DNA of 64,000 bases from UBA2336 sp049306095 (GTDB lineage: Bacteria; Bacteroidota; Bacteroidia; Cytophagales; Cyclobacteriaceae): assembly GCA_049306095.1 (NCBI GenBank), contig JBAQPU010000057.1, positions 25,599-89,598 on the forward strand, read 5' to 3'. Positions 16,601-25,024 of the stretch are shown in pieces. A program made the position numbers and the translations under genes. The notes under the pieces are model-generated. The model saw nothing but the letters and a program-made list of their open reading frames with translations, was not told the origin of the DNA and made no database searches. Every line of letters begins with the position of its first letter. The first letter of the stretch is position 1.

Positions 16601-17377
16601 TTATTGCATCAGGGCAACAATTTCCTTTTCCTCTATCCTGATATCATCTTCACCCACCTCATCAAACGGGTTTTCGAGGTGGTCCTGAATATTATCGAGA
16701 CTTACCAGGATAAAGCTGTACAAAATGGGCATGACGTACTCAAGGTGTGCCGAGTAATCCTTAAACGTACTGGCAAAGTAAGGCCCATAGATAATTGGAA
16801 AAACATAAATGAATACTTTACTGTATGCCCGAAGGGTTACAGGCGTGCGATACACCTGAATAACCTTCAGGTTATCAAAAGCAATAATCATTTTACTAAT
16901 GTACTGGCTTACCCGCGAGGTATCACTGCTTTGAACGCCATGTTGCCGTAACTCCATTGATAGCTGTGATAATTTTGAAAACAGCGCGCAAATGCTTCGT
17001 TCGTTCTCTTCCCAATCTTTACGATGCGATTCAGCAAACATAATTCGTATTCTGGATAACAACTGACGCACTAGTTCACGCACCCGTGCGGGCAACTCAT
17101 GATCTTTATCGGTTGTCCAGTCGCGGGTGGCATAGTAGATGGCAATCGCGTGACCTTTAAAATCGGAAAACCGCTGTAAAGCAGTTTCACGTCTTGTATA
17201 GGCCGCGCTGATAGAGAACACCACCGGAAAAACAATGGCTACGCCCACTAACATATCGGGGAACTTGGCCAAAAATCCCAAGTGAAAACAAACATAGGTT
17301 GAGACTACAGACAACGCGGTAATGATCAGTGTTTTGTAATTAATGATCATGAAGAAACTCCGCAAAACGCGCTTCAT
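16601..17377 (-). CDS. Bestrophin-like membrane protein
   Basis: A 258-residue protein with two N-terminal hydrophobic segments (about 15-34 and 38-60) and two C-terminal ones (about 186-203 and 215-230). The tail contains LDNIQDHLENPFDEVGEDDIRI, close to the bestrophin/YneE pattern of a conserved ENPFG-type motif followed by acidic residues. Bacterial bestrophins are pentameric anion or cation channels. Detection rests mainly on this motif and the topology, so the assignment is likely rather than certain. A perfect 10-bp direct repeat lies just upstream of its ATG (17384-17404). Confidence 0.65.
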   Translation of the reverse strand: MKRVLRSFFMIINYKTLIITALSVVSTYVCFHLGFLAKFPDMLVGVAIVFPVVFSISAAYTRRETALQRFSDFKGHAIAIYYATRDWTTDKDHELPARVRELVRQLLSRIRIMFAESHRKDWEENERSICALFSKLSQLSMELRQHGVQSSDTSRVSQYISKMIIAFDNLKVIQVYRTPVTLRAYSKVFIYVFPIIYGPYFASTFKDYSAHLEYVMPILYSFILVSLDNIQDHLENPFDEVGEDDIRIEEKEIVALMQ

Positions 17378-17383
17378 AAAACA

Positions 17384-17404
17384 GGTTAGGTTAAGGTTAG
17401 GTTA
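17384..17404. repeat. Tandem 10-bp direct repeat
   Basis: GGTTAGGTTA occurs at 17384-17393 and again at 17395-17404, one base apart, directly upstream of the bestrophin-like gene on the minus strand. It could be an operator or a slippage product. Confidence 0.5.
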
Positions 17405-17418
17405 TACGACAATGAAAA

Positions 17419-17946
17419 TTACTCTTTGATCATCAGCTTTTCGTATGTTTTTGTATTGGTCGCCATGTCCGTTCCAAAAAATTCCACATAGGCTACTTTA
17501 GGCCACCAGCCGTCTTCGGCTACCTGCACAAAAATTTTTGAAAGTCTGGACGACCTCCCTCCAATATTCATCATCGCATAGGCCTGTCCTTTCTCGTCCT
17601 GGGCCACAACAAAAGATCGTTCTTTTTTCGCAACAAATTGCATATTCATTTTTTGGTCAGGGTCTGCTTTCAATCCGTATGCAAATGTTTTTTCCAGGTA
17701 GTTCAACTCACGCAACTGTCCTTTTTCGCCATACCGTATCCAAAAAATTTTCACCGGATCATTCTGATCAATCGTATTATTGGAAGTCAGGTTCGCCTCA
17801 TACACTACCGTATTGGGATTCGGACTTCGGTGAATATAGAAAAGTGATTTTTTCGAATGCGGTGGAACCGGAAAATCAATGGCTGTGAACGTACTCCCGG
17901 AACTACCCAGCAGCGCAGCAAAACAAAACAGTACCGCTAACTTCAT
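17419..17946 (-). CDS. DUF4833 secreted protein
   Basis: A 175-residue protein with a signal peptide (MKLAVLFCFAALLGSSGS). The mature part matches DUF4833: LFYIHRSPNPNTVVYEANL, VKIFWIRYGEKGQLREL, the NYLEKTFAYGL segment, and the closing PKVAYVEFFGTDMATN. The function is unknown; the fold is probably all-beta and periplasmic. It diverges from the PAP2-type gene at 17986 with only 39 bases between the start codons, so the two may share a regulatory region. Confidence 0.82.
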   Translation of the reverse strand: MKLAVLFCFAALLGSSGSTFTAIDFPVPPHSKKSLFYIHRSPNPNTVVYEANLTSNNTIDQNDPVKIFWIRYGEKGQLRELNYLEKTFAYGLKADPDQKMNMQFVAKKERSFVVAQDEKGQAYAMMNIGGRSSRLSKIFVQVAEDGWWPKVAYVEFFGTDMATNTKTYEKLMIKE

Positions 17947-17968
17947 TCGTATATAAAAATATTAACCT

Positions 17969-17976
17969 TAGTTTTA
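17969..17976 (+). promoter_or_regulatory. Candidate -7 element, TAGTTTTA, for the PAP2-type gene
   Basis: One mismatch to TAnnTTTG; it ends 9 bases before the ATG at 17986, again predicting a very short leader. Confidence 0.35.
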
Positions 17977-17985
17977 CCTCTTATC

Positions 17986-18603
17986 ATGCCTAACCAGCCC
18001 GTTAATTCCTGGCAATCAGCCTTTCAAGTTAAACGTTTTCGTACAAAATTAATCATTACGGTAACGCTATTGATTATGTATGCGTGCATGGCACCCACCT
18101 TTTTCAACTTTATTCAGCACCGCGAGGGCTATTTCCTTAACGACTATTTGCTAAACAGGTTACCCACCTACGATGTATCGGGGGTAATTTTTCTGATCCT
18201 TTATCTGCTGGTTATTTTCGGGGTATTTAGCCTCATTCGCGATCCCTACCGTTTTCTAACCGCCCTGCAGGCTTATTTGCTTCTCACTGCGTTCCGGTCT
18301 GTCACGATGCTGCTGGTACCCCTCGAGCCCCCGCCCGGAATTGCAGAACTTCACGATCCACTGGTTCAATCCATGTTCTATCAGCAATCGATAACAAAAG
18401 ATCTCTTTTTCTCGGGCCATACCAGCATTGTTATGCTGTTGGGGCTGTTGATGAGGAGGGTAAAGTGGCGGGCAGTTTTCTTTATCGGTAGCGGTCTGAT
18501 TGCCCTTCTTTTACTAATTCAACATGCCCACTATACCATTGACATCCTGATTGCCCCGTTCTTCTCCTGGTTAGCATACCGGATTACCCAAAAGAAAGAC
18601 TGA
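17986..18603 (+). CDS. Sphingomyelin-synthase-like PAP2 phosphatase
   Basis: An integral membrane protein of 205 residues with about six hydrophobic segments. Catalytic motifs are those of the sphingomyelin synthase branch of the PAP2 superfamily: FRSVTMLLVPLEPPPG (residues 103-118), FFSGHTSI (His145) and HAHYTIDILIAP (His182 and Asp186). In this branch the enzymes transfer or remove phospho-headgroups of lipids such as ceramide derivatives. Many Bacteroidota make sphingolipids, so a ceramide-phosphate type substrate is plausible, but not shown. The following PhyH dioxygenase and SDR genes may act on related lipids. Confidence 0.83.
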   Translation: MPNQPVNSWQSAFQVKRFRTKLIITVTLLIMYACMAPTFFNFIQHREGYFLNDYLLNRLPTYDVSGVIFLILYLLVIFGVFSLIRDPYRFLTALQAYLLLTAFRSVTMLLVPLEPPPGIAELHDPLVQSMFYQQSITKDLFFSGHTSIVMLLGLLMRRVKWRAVFFIGSGLIALLLLIQHAHYTIDILIAPFFSWLAYRITQKKD

Positions 18604-18700
18604 GGCATACCCTCTCAACCGTTTATGGTTTTTTGGTAATTTTTCGACCAAATTTTCTTAAAATAATAGTTCTGATTTAACCCTTGGATAACATTCAGGC

Positions 18701-18708
18701 TACTTTTG
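18701..18708 (+). promoter_or_regulatory. Candidate -7 promoter element for the PhyH-SDR pair
   Basis: TACTTTTG fits TAnnTTTG. Transcription from it would start near 18715, which favours the ATG at 18743 over the TTG at 18716 as the start of the dioxygenase. Confidence 0.6.
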
Positions 18709-18742
18709 CGTAGATTTGAAAAGTAAAATTTTCCCCTTTACA

Positions 18743-19561
18743 ATGAAATTGAAGGATTATCCCAGCTTTGAATTCACCTCTCCCCTTGAGCAAAAACATA
18801 TCGACTTTTTCGAAGAACATGGTTTTTTGCACTTCCGAAATTTTATTACCCGCGATACCGTTGAGCTTTTCAGACGGGAAATGAAAATCATTGAAAAAAA
18901 ATGGATTGAAGGGAACGTGGAGAAAGTAAACGGGGTGCCCATCAAATATGGTTTCGATGTTGACGGGAATAAAATTGTTCAGCGTTTTGCATTCAGTTCG
19001 CAACACAGCGCAGTGCTCCACGAATTTTTACAAGATCCCCGCTTCCACGCACTCTTCCCCCTATTGGGAAATAATGTAAAAAATCCGCGGATTGGCGAGA
19101 ATGAAAAAGACGGACTAGTGATTAACCATTACATTAATACCAACATCAGCAGTTTCACTCGGATGGGTTGGCATACCGACTGCCTGCGCGATGTTTTTTA
19201 CGGAAAGAAAATTATGCCCATGTTAAATGTGGGCGTCCACCTGACCGATGCTATCGAAAACAATGGCGGCCTCAGGCTTTTACCCGGAACACATAAACAA
19301 AATCTTCTCAATCTCCTCTTCAAGAAACGGTATTTCCTTGACCATGAACCCGATAAAAATGAAATTGGATTGATGACCAAAGCAGGCGACTTAACCATCC
19401 ACGATGGAAGGCTGTGGCACCGTGTAGCTCAATCCTCTATTGTTGGCGAGGTAAGCCGAAGACAGGTCATGTATGTTCCTGTTATTTGTGGTTCGTACGC
19501 GATCAAGAACGAAAACAGTAAGACTCAGTTCTACCAGCGCTTCCAAAAAATTGCACGATAA
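18743..19561 (+). CDS. Phytanoyl-CoA dioxygenase family protein
   Basis: A Fe(II)/2-oxoglutarate-dependent oxygenase of 272 residues. The iron triad is visible as MGWHTDCL (His-x-Asp) and the distal His in IHDGRLWHRV; the 2-oxoglutarate Arg is in SRRQVMYVP. The family hydroxylates lipids, amino acids or small metabolites. The ATG at 18743 is preferred because of the promoter at 18701-18708; a TTG nine codons upstream is also in frame. Its stop codon touches the ATG of the SDR gene, so the two are translationally coupled and probably act in one pathway. The substrate is not known. Confidence 0.87.
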   Translation: MKLKDYPSFEFTSPLEQKHIDFFEEHGFLHFRNFITRDTVELFRREMKIIEKKWIEGNVEKVNGVPIKYGFDVDGNKIVQRFAFSSQHSAVLHEFLQDPRFHALFPLLGNNVKNPRIGENEKDGLVINHYINTNISSFTRMGWHTDCLRDVFYGKKIMPMLNVGVHLTDAIENNGGLRLLPGTHKQNLLNLLFKKRYFLDHEPDKNEIGLMTKAGDLTIHDGRLWHRVAQSSIVGEVSRRQVMYVPVICGSYAIKNENSKTQFYQRFQKIAR

Positions 19562-20344
19562 ATGCCGCACGCAATTATTACGGGTGCCAGCAAAGGATTA
19601 GGTAACTCCTTTGCTCACCAGTTAGCTGAACGCGGATACGATTTATTGTTGATCGCCCGTTCAGAGAAGATACTGGTGGAAGAGGCGACCCTCCTTTCAA
19701 ACCAATTTGCGGTTAACGTTTCAGTCCTGGCATTGGACTTACGTCAGGAAAATTCAGTTTCGATAATTGGTGATTGGTGCGAAAAGAATCAGTTCAACCC
19801 TTCGGTGCTAATCAATAATGCCGGCTACACCTGTTGGGGTTGGTTTGATACACTGTCCCTGCCCGATCACCAACACATGATGCAGGTAAATGTTGGGACC
19901 GTAATAAACCTTACCCACCGGTTGTTGCCCCTGTTGCGCAAGCATGAACATGCCTACATTTTAAACGTTGCCAGCACGGCTGCTTTTCAGGCGGTACCAA
20001 CCATGATTGTTTATGCAGCCAGCAAAGCCTTTATTCGATCCTTTTCACGCGGACTCCGGTATGAACTGCGTAATACTTCCGTTTCTGTCACCTGCCTCAG
20101 CCCCGGGCCTGTGGCTACCAATTTTATTCAACAAGGCGGTATGGAAGCCATGCAGGAAACCGCCAAGAAGTACGAGATGGCTGCCGGTGATGTTGTTCGT
20201 GCCGGATTAAAAGCTATGTTTAACAGAAAAGCCGAGTGTATACCCGGCTTTCTGAACTACCTCACTGTAAAACTATCCTTTATCTTGCCTGATGCCTTGC
20301 TTGAAAAAATTGCAGGGAATTTATACCAGTCGAAATTGAAATAA
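19562..20344 (+). CDS. Short-chain dehydrogenase/reductase
   Basis: A classical SDR of 260 residues using NAD(P)H. The nucleotide motif TGASKGLG is at residues 8-15, NNAG near 90, the catalytic Ser in NVASTAAF and the YxxxK pair in YAASK. The sequence style (LLLIARSEKILVEEATLL, and a hydrophobic C-terminal tail LSFILPDALLEKIAG) resembles 3-ketoacyl/3-ketosphinganine-type reductases. The ATG directly follows the stop of the dioxygenase. A lipid substrate is suggested by the neighbours, but this is inference. Confidence 0.88.
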   Translation: MPHAIITGASKGLGNSFAHQLAERGYDLLLIARSEKILVEEATLLSNQFAVNVSVLALDLRQENSVSIIGDWCEKNQFNPSVLINNAGYTCWGWFDTLSLPDHQHMMQVNVGTVINLTHRLLPLLRKHEHAYILNVASTAAFQAVPTMIVYAASKAFIRSFSRGLRYELRNTSVSVTCLSPGPVATNFIQQGGMEAMQETAKKYEMAAGDVVRAGLKAMFNRKAECIPGFLNYLTVKLSFILPDALLEKIAGNLYQSKLK

Positions 20345-20345
20345 G

Positions 20346-21641
20346 TTATTGCACCACCTCTACCTCTACCCGAACATTCTTTTTTGCATTTACACTGTGT
20401 TTATCATAGAGTGGCTTTTTACCACCCCATGCTTTCACCGAAATACGATCTCCTGAGATTCCATTCATGATCAGGTATTCTCTGATTGTCTCAGCTCGTT
20501 GACCCGACAAATCTTTAGCGGTTCCCATGCCCTGCACCGCTCCTTCCATTGTAAAGAAGTTCTTTTCCGGACCGAGTGAAAGAATTTTACCATTGTAGTT
20601 TCCATTGGAATGACCATGCAATACAATTTTTGTATCGGGGTTATCCTGCATCATCTCCAGCAAACTGTTTAACTCATACTTCGACTCCGGCAACATTACA
20701 GCCGCATCGTTAAAGAAGTACACATTGTACAGGGTATTGATATCTCCTTTCTGATATCGCACCAAGTCAAAGTTTATCACAATGGTAGTTCCCATGAGTT
20801 CAATGTTTTGGTTTGCTGAATCTGCAAAAGGAGTTTTATAATTAATCTCATGCTGAATCTTGCGATACCCAAACACATCGCAAGTTAAGGTCAATTGCCC
20901 CGACTTGCTTTTTGGATCCGGCAGCACCAGGTAGTCGTTACCCTTTACCTTCGAAATAAACCGGCTTCGATCGGTATCAATAACCTGCACTTCACCTTCC
21001 ACTACCCGGTTTTTAGTTCCGAAGAACATACTCAGAAAAACTTCAGTGTTTCCAAGGGTCATTTGCTTGTACTGAATAATTTCTTCTCCTTTTTCTACTT
21101 CTGCAGGAGTCTCTTCCACAACGGGTGTTTCAACCGGTTTCGATTCAGTTACAGATTCTGTTGCCGGTTGCGGTTTTGTTTCAACAACCGGTTTCGGTTG
21201 TTCTACAGGCTTTGGCTGCTCTGCCGGCTTTGCTTCAATCACTGGTTGGGCAACAACAGGTTCTGTTTTTGCCGGGGGATCGGCTTTGACTATATCGGAT
21301 TCGGAGTTTTGGGATACGATCTCACCATGAACAACCCGAACCCAGGCATCTATAAAGTCACCCTCCTTGCGTACGCCAGTCATTTCTACAAGCGATGGGC
21401 GTAACTCGGTAAAGTAACTCAGGTACACGTAAAACAGATTGCGAGAAGAATTAAAACCATACTGGGCGGTATGCCCTTTGGATTTCAACTGATCCGTATA
21501 GCGTTTGGCAAAATCTTCCCGCGTGTCGTCATAGGCGGCTACAACAACGTAATAGCCGGATGGTAATTCAGCCTGTGAAAATACCTGGTGAAAGCCAAGT
21601 ATAAACAGGATAAGAAGTATTGGTTTAGTAGAATTTCTCAT
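20346..21641 (-). CDS. OmpA family protein with SPOR-like N-domain
   Basis: A 431-residue envelope protein: signal peptide (MRNSTKPILLILFILGFHQVFSQ), a SPOR-like module (about 27-110, GYYVVVAAYDDTREDFAKRY and FYVYLSYF), a Pro/Glu/Lys/Val-rich linker (about 125-190), a beta-rich middle part and a C-terminal OmpA peptidoglycan-binding domain (about 325-431, VLHGHSNGN, LSGQRAETIREYLI and VKAWGGKKPL). SPOR domains bind denuded glycan, so this protein probably sits at the septum or cell wall. The start at 21641 is chosen for the signal peptide; the frame is open 9 codons further. Confidence 0.87.
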   Translation of the reverse strand: MRNSTKPILLILFILGFHQVFSQAELPSGYYVVVAAYDDTREDFAKRYTDQLKSKGHTAQYGFNSSRNLFYVYLSYFTELRPSLVEMTGVRKEGDFIDAWVRVVHGEIVSQNSESDIVKADPPAKTEPVVAQPVIEAKPAEQPKPVEQPKPVVETKPQPATESVTESKPVETPVVEETPAEVEKGEEIIQYKQMTLGNTEVFLSMFFGTKNRVVEGEVQVIDTDRSRFISKVKGNDYLVLPDPKSKSGQLTLTCDVFGYRKIQHEINYKTPFADSANQNIELMGTTIVINFDLVRYQKGDINTLYNVYFFNDAAVMLPESKYELNSLLEMMQDNPDTKIVLHGHSNGNYNGKILSLGPEKNFFTMEGAVQGMGTAKDLSGQRAETIREYLIMNGISGDRISVKAWGGKKPLYDKHSVNAKKNVRVEVEVVQ

Positions 21642-21729
21642 GTAAGAATAGGCTAGGTTTGGTTCCAATATGGGCTAAATAAATAAGAATTTCAATACCC
21701 AACAGCCACATTTGCTCAGAAATGGAGAA

Positions 21730-22701
21730 TTATCGCATGTAAGTTTTTACCCATTGCTTAAGAAAACCAAGTCCGTAGCCGAGCATTTGAATCAGCGTGG
21801 AAGGAATACTGAGCAAGGCAACCTCTACTCGCCCCGTGACCAGCAAAGAATCTGTAAAAATTCCTACAAAATAGGCTCCATAGACTGCCAATAACCCTAC
21901 CGACACCATAGGCTCAATAAAAAGAAGAGGAAGCACCCCAACCAGGCCTAATGAAAAAATAGCTGGGAACCAGTGTGTAATTTTAATGGCTCCCGGATGT
22001 GCCTTTCCAACCAACACACGGCCTCTCCCAAAGTTATGGACCTGACGAAAGAACTGACGGAGGGTAGTTCTCCGTTTGTGAAATACAAAAGCTTCCGGAA
22101 TTAGCACGACACGGAAGCCCATTTTCTTCATGCGCATGCTGAGTTCAATATCCTCCGCCAGTCGGTCGAATTTAAAGCCTCCTGTTTGCCTGAACACCTC
22201 TTTTGACATACCCATGTTAAAACTCCTCGGCTGAAAAGAGCCTGCTGAATTTTTTCCTCCTCTGATTCCTCCTGTGGTAAGCACGGATGACATGGTGTAT
22301 CCCATCGCCTGCTGAAGTGGCGTAAAATCCTCATGCCCTCTGTCGGGACCGCCCCATGCGTCAATGGTATCTTCCTGCAAAGCTTTTTCAACGGCTTCAA
22401 AATAGTGAGGAGGAATAATACAATCTGAATCAAATACGACCAGGTAAGAACCACGCGCACGCGTAAATCCAATATTTCGGCTAGGACCCGGACCAGAATT
22501 TGGTTTGATTACATACTCAATCTGAAGGCGATCGCGAAATTCATCAACAACATCATCGCAGCAAACAGATGAGCCGTCTTCAATAATGATAATTTCAAAA
22601 TTGAGAATAGTTTGCCGCGTCAGGCTCAACAGTAACTCACGAACCTCTTCCGGGCGGTTATACACCGGAATGATGATGGAATATTTCGGAAGCTGTTGCA
22701 T
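21730..22701 (-). CDS. Glycosyltransferase family 2 membrane protein
   Basis: A 323-residue enzyme with an N-terminal GT-A domain (YSIIPVYNRPEEVRELL; DSD nucleotide-metal site in LVVFDSDCIIPP; acceptor-site ED in RLAEDIELSMRMKKMGF) and two or three C-terminal membrane segments (about 245-315). It probably transfers a sugar from a nucleotide donor to a lipid or polysaccharide at the inner membrane. It stands alone between the OmpA-SPOR gene and a second GT2. The 213-base stretch upstream (22702-22914) shows no gene and no clear promoter. Confidence 0.88.
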   Translation of the reverse strand: MQQLPKYSIIIPVYNRPEEVRELLLSLTRQTILNFEIIIIEDGSSVCCDDVVDEFRDRLQIEYVIKPNSGPGPSRNIGFTRARGSYLVVFDSDCIIPPHYFEAVEKALQEDTIDAWGGPDRGHEDFTPLQQAMGYTMSSVLTTGGIRGGKNSAGSFQPRSFNMGMSKEVFRQTGGFKFDRLAEDIELSMRMKKMGFRVVLIPEAFVFHKRRTTLRQFFRQVHNFGRGRVLVGKAHPGAIKITHWFPAIFSLGLVGVLPLLFIEPMVSVGLLAVYGAYFVGIFTDSLLVTGRVEVALLSIPSTLIQMLGYGLGFLKQWVKTYMR

Positions 22702-22914
22702 GACAGGCGTAAAAGTACTGAAAGATTATAATTTGGGTTGCAGAAGACCGTTGAAGGATCGTTCACATTAACAGCGTCATTAACAACATTCAGTTATTCT
22801 TTGATGATACGCGATATTATGTCGTGAATATTTTCTGGTGTGCCGTAAGTCTTGGTTTTAGCTTGCTGGAAAAATATATAACGGCAAAATAAGGCTATCA
22901 GGATTTACGGCAAG

Positions 22915-23931
22915 TTAATTCACCGCCACCTTGAGTTTCTTTTCAGCTGAAACTTCATCGATACCTACTTTTTCGATTACGAGGTAATCACGCTTAGAAA
23001 GTGATTGCATGGCCAACATCTCGGCAAGGAAGCCCGTAACAAAAAGCTGAACACCAATTACAACAGCCACCAGGGCCAGGTAGAATAATGGCTGATCCGT
23101 AATCTGCCGCTTAAGCGGAATATTGTATATGTACAGCGAACTCATTTTCTCCCAAATTAACCAGGTAGTCATCAGAAAGCCTGCGCCAAAAGAAAGCGTT
23201 CCCAACAAGCCAAAAAAGTGCATGGGCTTTTGACGGAACTTGCTCACGAAGGTGATGGAGAGCAGATCAAGGAAGCCGTTCATAAAACGTTCCCAACCAA
23301 ACTTGGTCACTCCAAATTTACGAGCGCGGTGCTCCACCACTTTCTCGCTGATTTTTTTGAAGCCTGCCCACTTGGCGATTACGGGAATGTAGCGGTGCAT
23401 TTCGCCATACACGGTAATATTTTTAACCACACGTTTATCGTAAGCCTTGAGGCCGCAATTAAAATCATGAAGCTTAATACCTGAAATGAGGCTGGTAACT
23501 TTATTGAAAAATTTTGACGGAATAGTTTTAGAGAGCGGGTCGTTTCGTTTTTTCTTCCATCCCGAAACCAGGTGAAAGCCATCCTGCTTAATCATCTTGT
23601 ACAGGTCAGGAATTTCATCCGGACTATCCTGCAGGTCAGCATCCATAGTAATAACCACCTGGCCTTCACACGCTCGAAAACCGGTTTGAAGCGCTGCCGA
23701 TTTTCCGTAATTACGGTTGAAGCGAATGCCTTTAAAGTTCGAACTGTCCTGGTGGATTTTAGTGATTACCTCCCACGAATTGTCCTGACTGCCATCATCA
23801 ATCAACAGCACTTCATAGGAAAAGCCGTGCGTTTGCATCACACGGCTTATCCACTGACAAAGTTCGGGAAGCGATTCTTCCTCGTTAAAAACCGGTATGA
23901 CTACCGATATATCCATCACTTGTTTATCCAT
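22915..23931 (-). CDS. DPM1/GtrB-type glycosyltransferase family 2
   Basis: A 338-residue enzyme that probably loads a sugar onto polyprenyl phosphate. The GT-A domain has VVIPVFNEEESLPEL, LLIDDGSQDNS, FNRNYGKSAALQTGF and TMDADLQDSPDEIP (DxD-type site), followed by two C-terminal transmembrane helices (about 230-260 and 275-310), the arrangement of the GtrB/dolichol-phosphate mannosyltransferase group. Its start overlaps the last base of the DUF4199 gene at 23931, so it is the final gene of the minus-strand operon that begins at 28815. Confidence 0.9.
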   Translation of the reverse strand: MDKQVMDISVVIPVFNEEESLPELCQWISRVMQTHGFSYEVLLIDDGSQDNSWEVITKIHQDSSNFKGIRFNRNYGKSAALQTGFRACEGQVVITMDADLQDSPDEIPDLYKMIKQDGFHLVSGWKKKRNDPLSKTIPSKFFNKVTSLISGIKLHDFNCGLKAYDKRVVKNITVYGEMHRYIPVIAKWAGFKKISEKVVEHRARKFGVTKFGWERFMNGFLDLLSITFVSKFRQKPMHFFGLLGTLSFGAGFLMTTWLIWEKMSSLYIYNIPLKRQITDQPLFYLALVAVVIGVQLFVTGFLAEMLAMQSLSKRDYLVIEKVGIDEVSAEKKLKVAVN

Positions 23932-24485
23932 TACATCGTTTCAGGCTGATTCTTACGCACAAAAATGGAAGAAATCAGCGACATAATTGCCGAAAAAACA
24001 ACGATCCAAATATATCCCAACGCCATACCACTAACCGTAAATTGTTTCGCTGTTGACTCACGGGCTTGTTCCATAGCTTCATCCATTGATTCTTCAGGGG
24101 CACCAAGGCTTTCCATCATCGCCCGTGTATTTTCTAATGAGGCCTCAACCAGTTTTTGAGGTAGTTCCGGATCAATAACATGATACAACAGTAAATTAAA
24201 AATTGAGGCAATTAATCCCGATAAGGCTAAAACAATAAGTCCATGCTGGAAGGCCTTTCCATATTGAAGAAAACCACCTATTGATTTGCGGTAGTCAATA
24301 CCTGCATAGATGGTAATTCCTAAATAGATGGCGAGACCAACAAAAAGAAACTTGAGTTGCACCATAAGGGTGTAATCAACCACATATAAGGTCATTGTTA
24401 AAATAATGCTTACAGCAGCTGTAATCAGTCCCCAACGGATAGCGTGTTGCATCAGGGTTGGCGAGGGAGTAGAATTGTCTTCCAT
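23931..24485 (-). CDS. DUF4199 family membrane protein, first of a tandem pair
   Basis: A 184-residue membrane protein with four hydrophobic segments (about 15-35, 40-60, 80-100, 150-172) and the conserved loop YRKSIGGFLQYGKAFQHG. It lies one base from the next DUF4199 gene and overlaps the GT2 start by one base. The two are paralogues that probably assemble together. In this family the function is unknown. The acidic extracytoplasmic loop (residues about 120-140, PEESMDEAMEQAREST) is longer than in the copy at 5491. Confidence 0.78.
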   Translation of the reverse strand: MEDNSTPSPTLMQHAIRWGLITAAVSIILTMTLYVVDYTLMVQLKFLFVGLAIYLGITIYAGIDYRKSIGGFLQYGKAFQHGLIVLALSGLIASIFNLLLYHVIDPELPQKLVEASLENTRAMMESLGAPEESMDEAMEQARESTAKQFTVSGMALGYIWIVVFSAIMSLISSIFVRKNQPETM

Positions 24486-24486
24486 G

Positions 24487-25017
24487 TTAATTGGGTTTAA
24501 GTTCTTTTCTTAAAATTACGGATAAAATTATGCTCACAAAAAAGCCAATCATTATGCTCTGAACGAAATAAAGACTGGCAATTTGTTTAGCATTAGTCGC
24601 AGGTAACTGTTCTAAATTACGGGCAAAGGCATCTTTACCAATTCGCTCAATATCCGCTGCTGAAAATGTATTCAGGTATTCGGTCATGGCCTTCACGTAC
24701 GAGGGAATAAACGATGACTCAACGGAACAAAAAGCAAGCAATAAAAGCGAAGCCAGGGTGCCGGCCACCACTACCATAACAAAACTGCCCACCATGCCCT
24801 GCCAAAAAAGCAACGATCCTTGCTGATGCACCTCGCGAAATTCTTTCAGGTTGAAGAAAATACACACGCCAAATAACAAAATGCGAAAGTCTATAAAAGG
24901 CGAAATCATCAACGGATGCCTGCCCATGTAATACGTTATAATCAATAAGACAATGGCCAGTGCACCAGCCAGTGCACCCCATCGGATTCCAACGGAAATT
25001 AATGGTGACTTTTTCAT
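24487..25017 (-). CDS. DUF4199 family membrane protein, second of a tandem pair
   Basis: A 176-residue membrane protein with four hydrophobic segments and the family loop LKEFREVHQQGSLLFWQGM between segments 2 and 3. A soluble stretch of about 45 residues (VKAMTEYLNTFSAADIERI) precedes the last membrane helix. It follows the dihydroorotase-like gene by 7 bases and ends one base before its paralogue, so it is co-expressed with both. The function is unknown; this gene order is consistent with membrane biogenesis or polyprenyl-sugar work of the neighbouring GT2. Confidence 0.78.
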   Translation of the reverse strand: MKKSPLISVGIRWGALAGALAIVLLIITYYMGRHPLMISPFIDFRILLFGVCIFFNLKEFREVHQQGSLLFWQGMVGSFVMVVVAGTLASLLLLAFCSVESSFIPSYVKAMTEYLNTFSAADIERIGKDAFARNLEQLPATNAKQIASLYFVQSIMIGFFVSIILSVILRKELKPN

Positions 25018-25024
25018 GACTACG

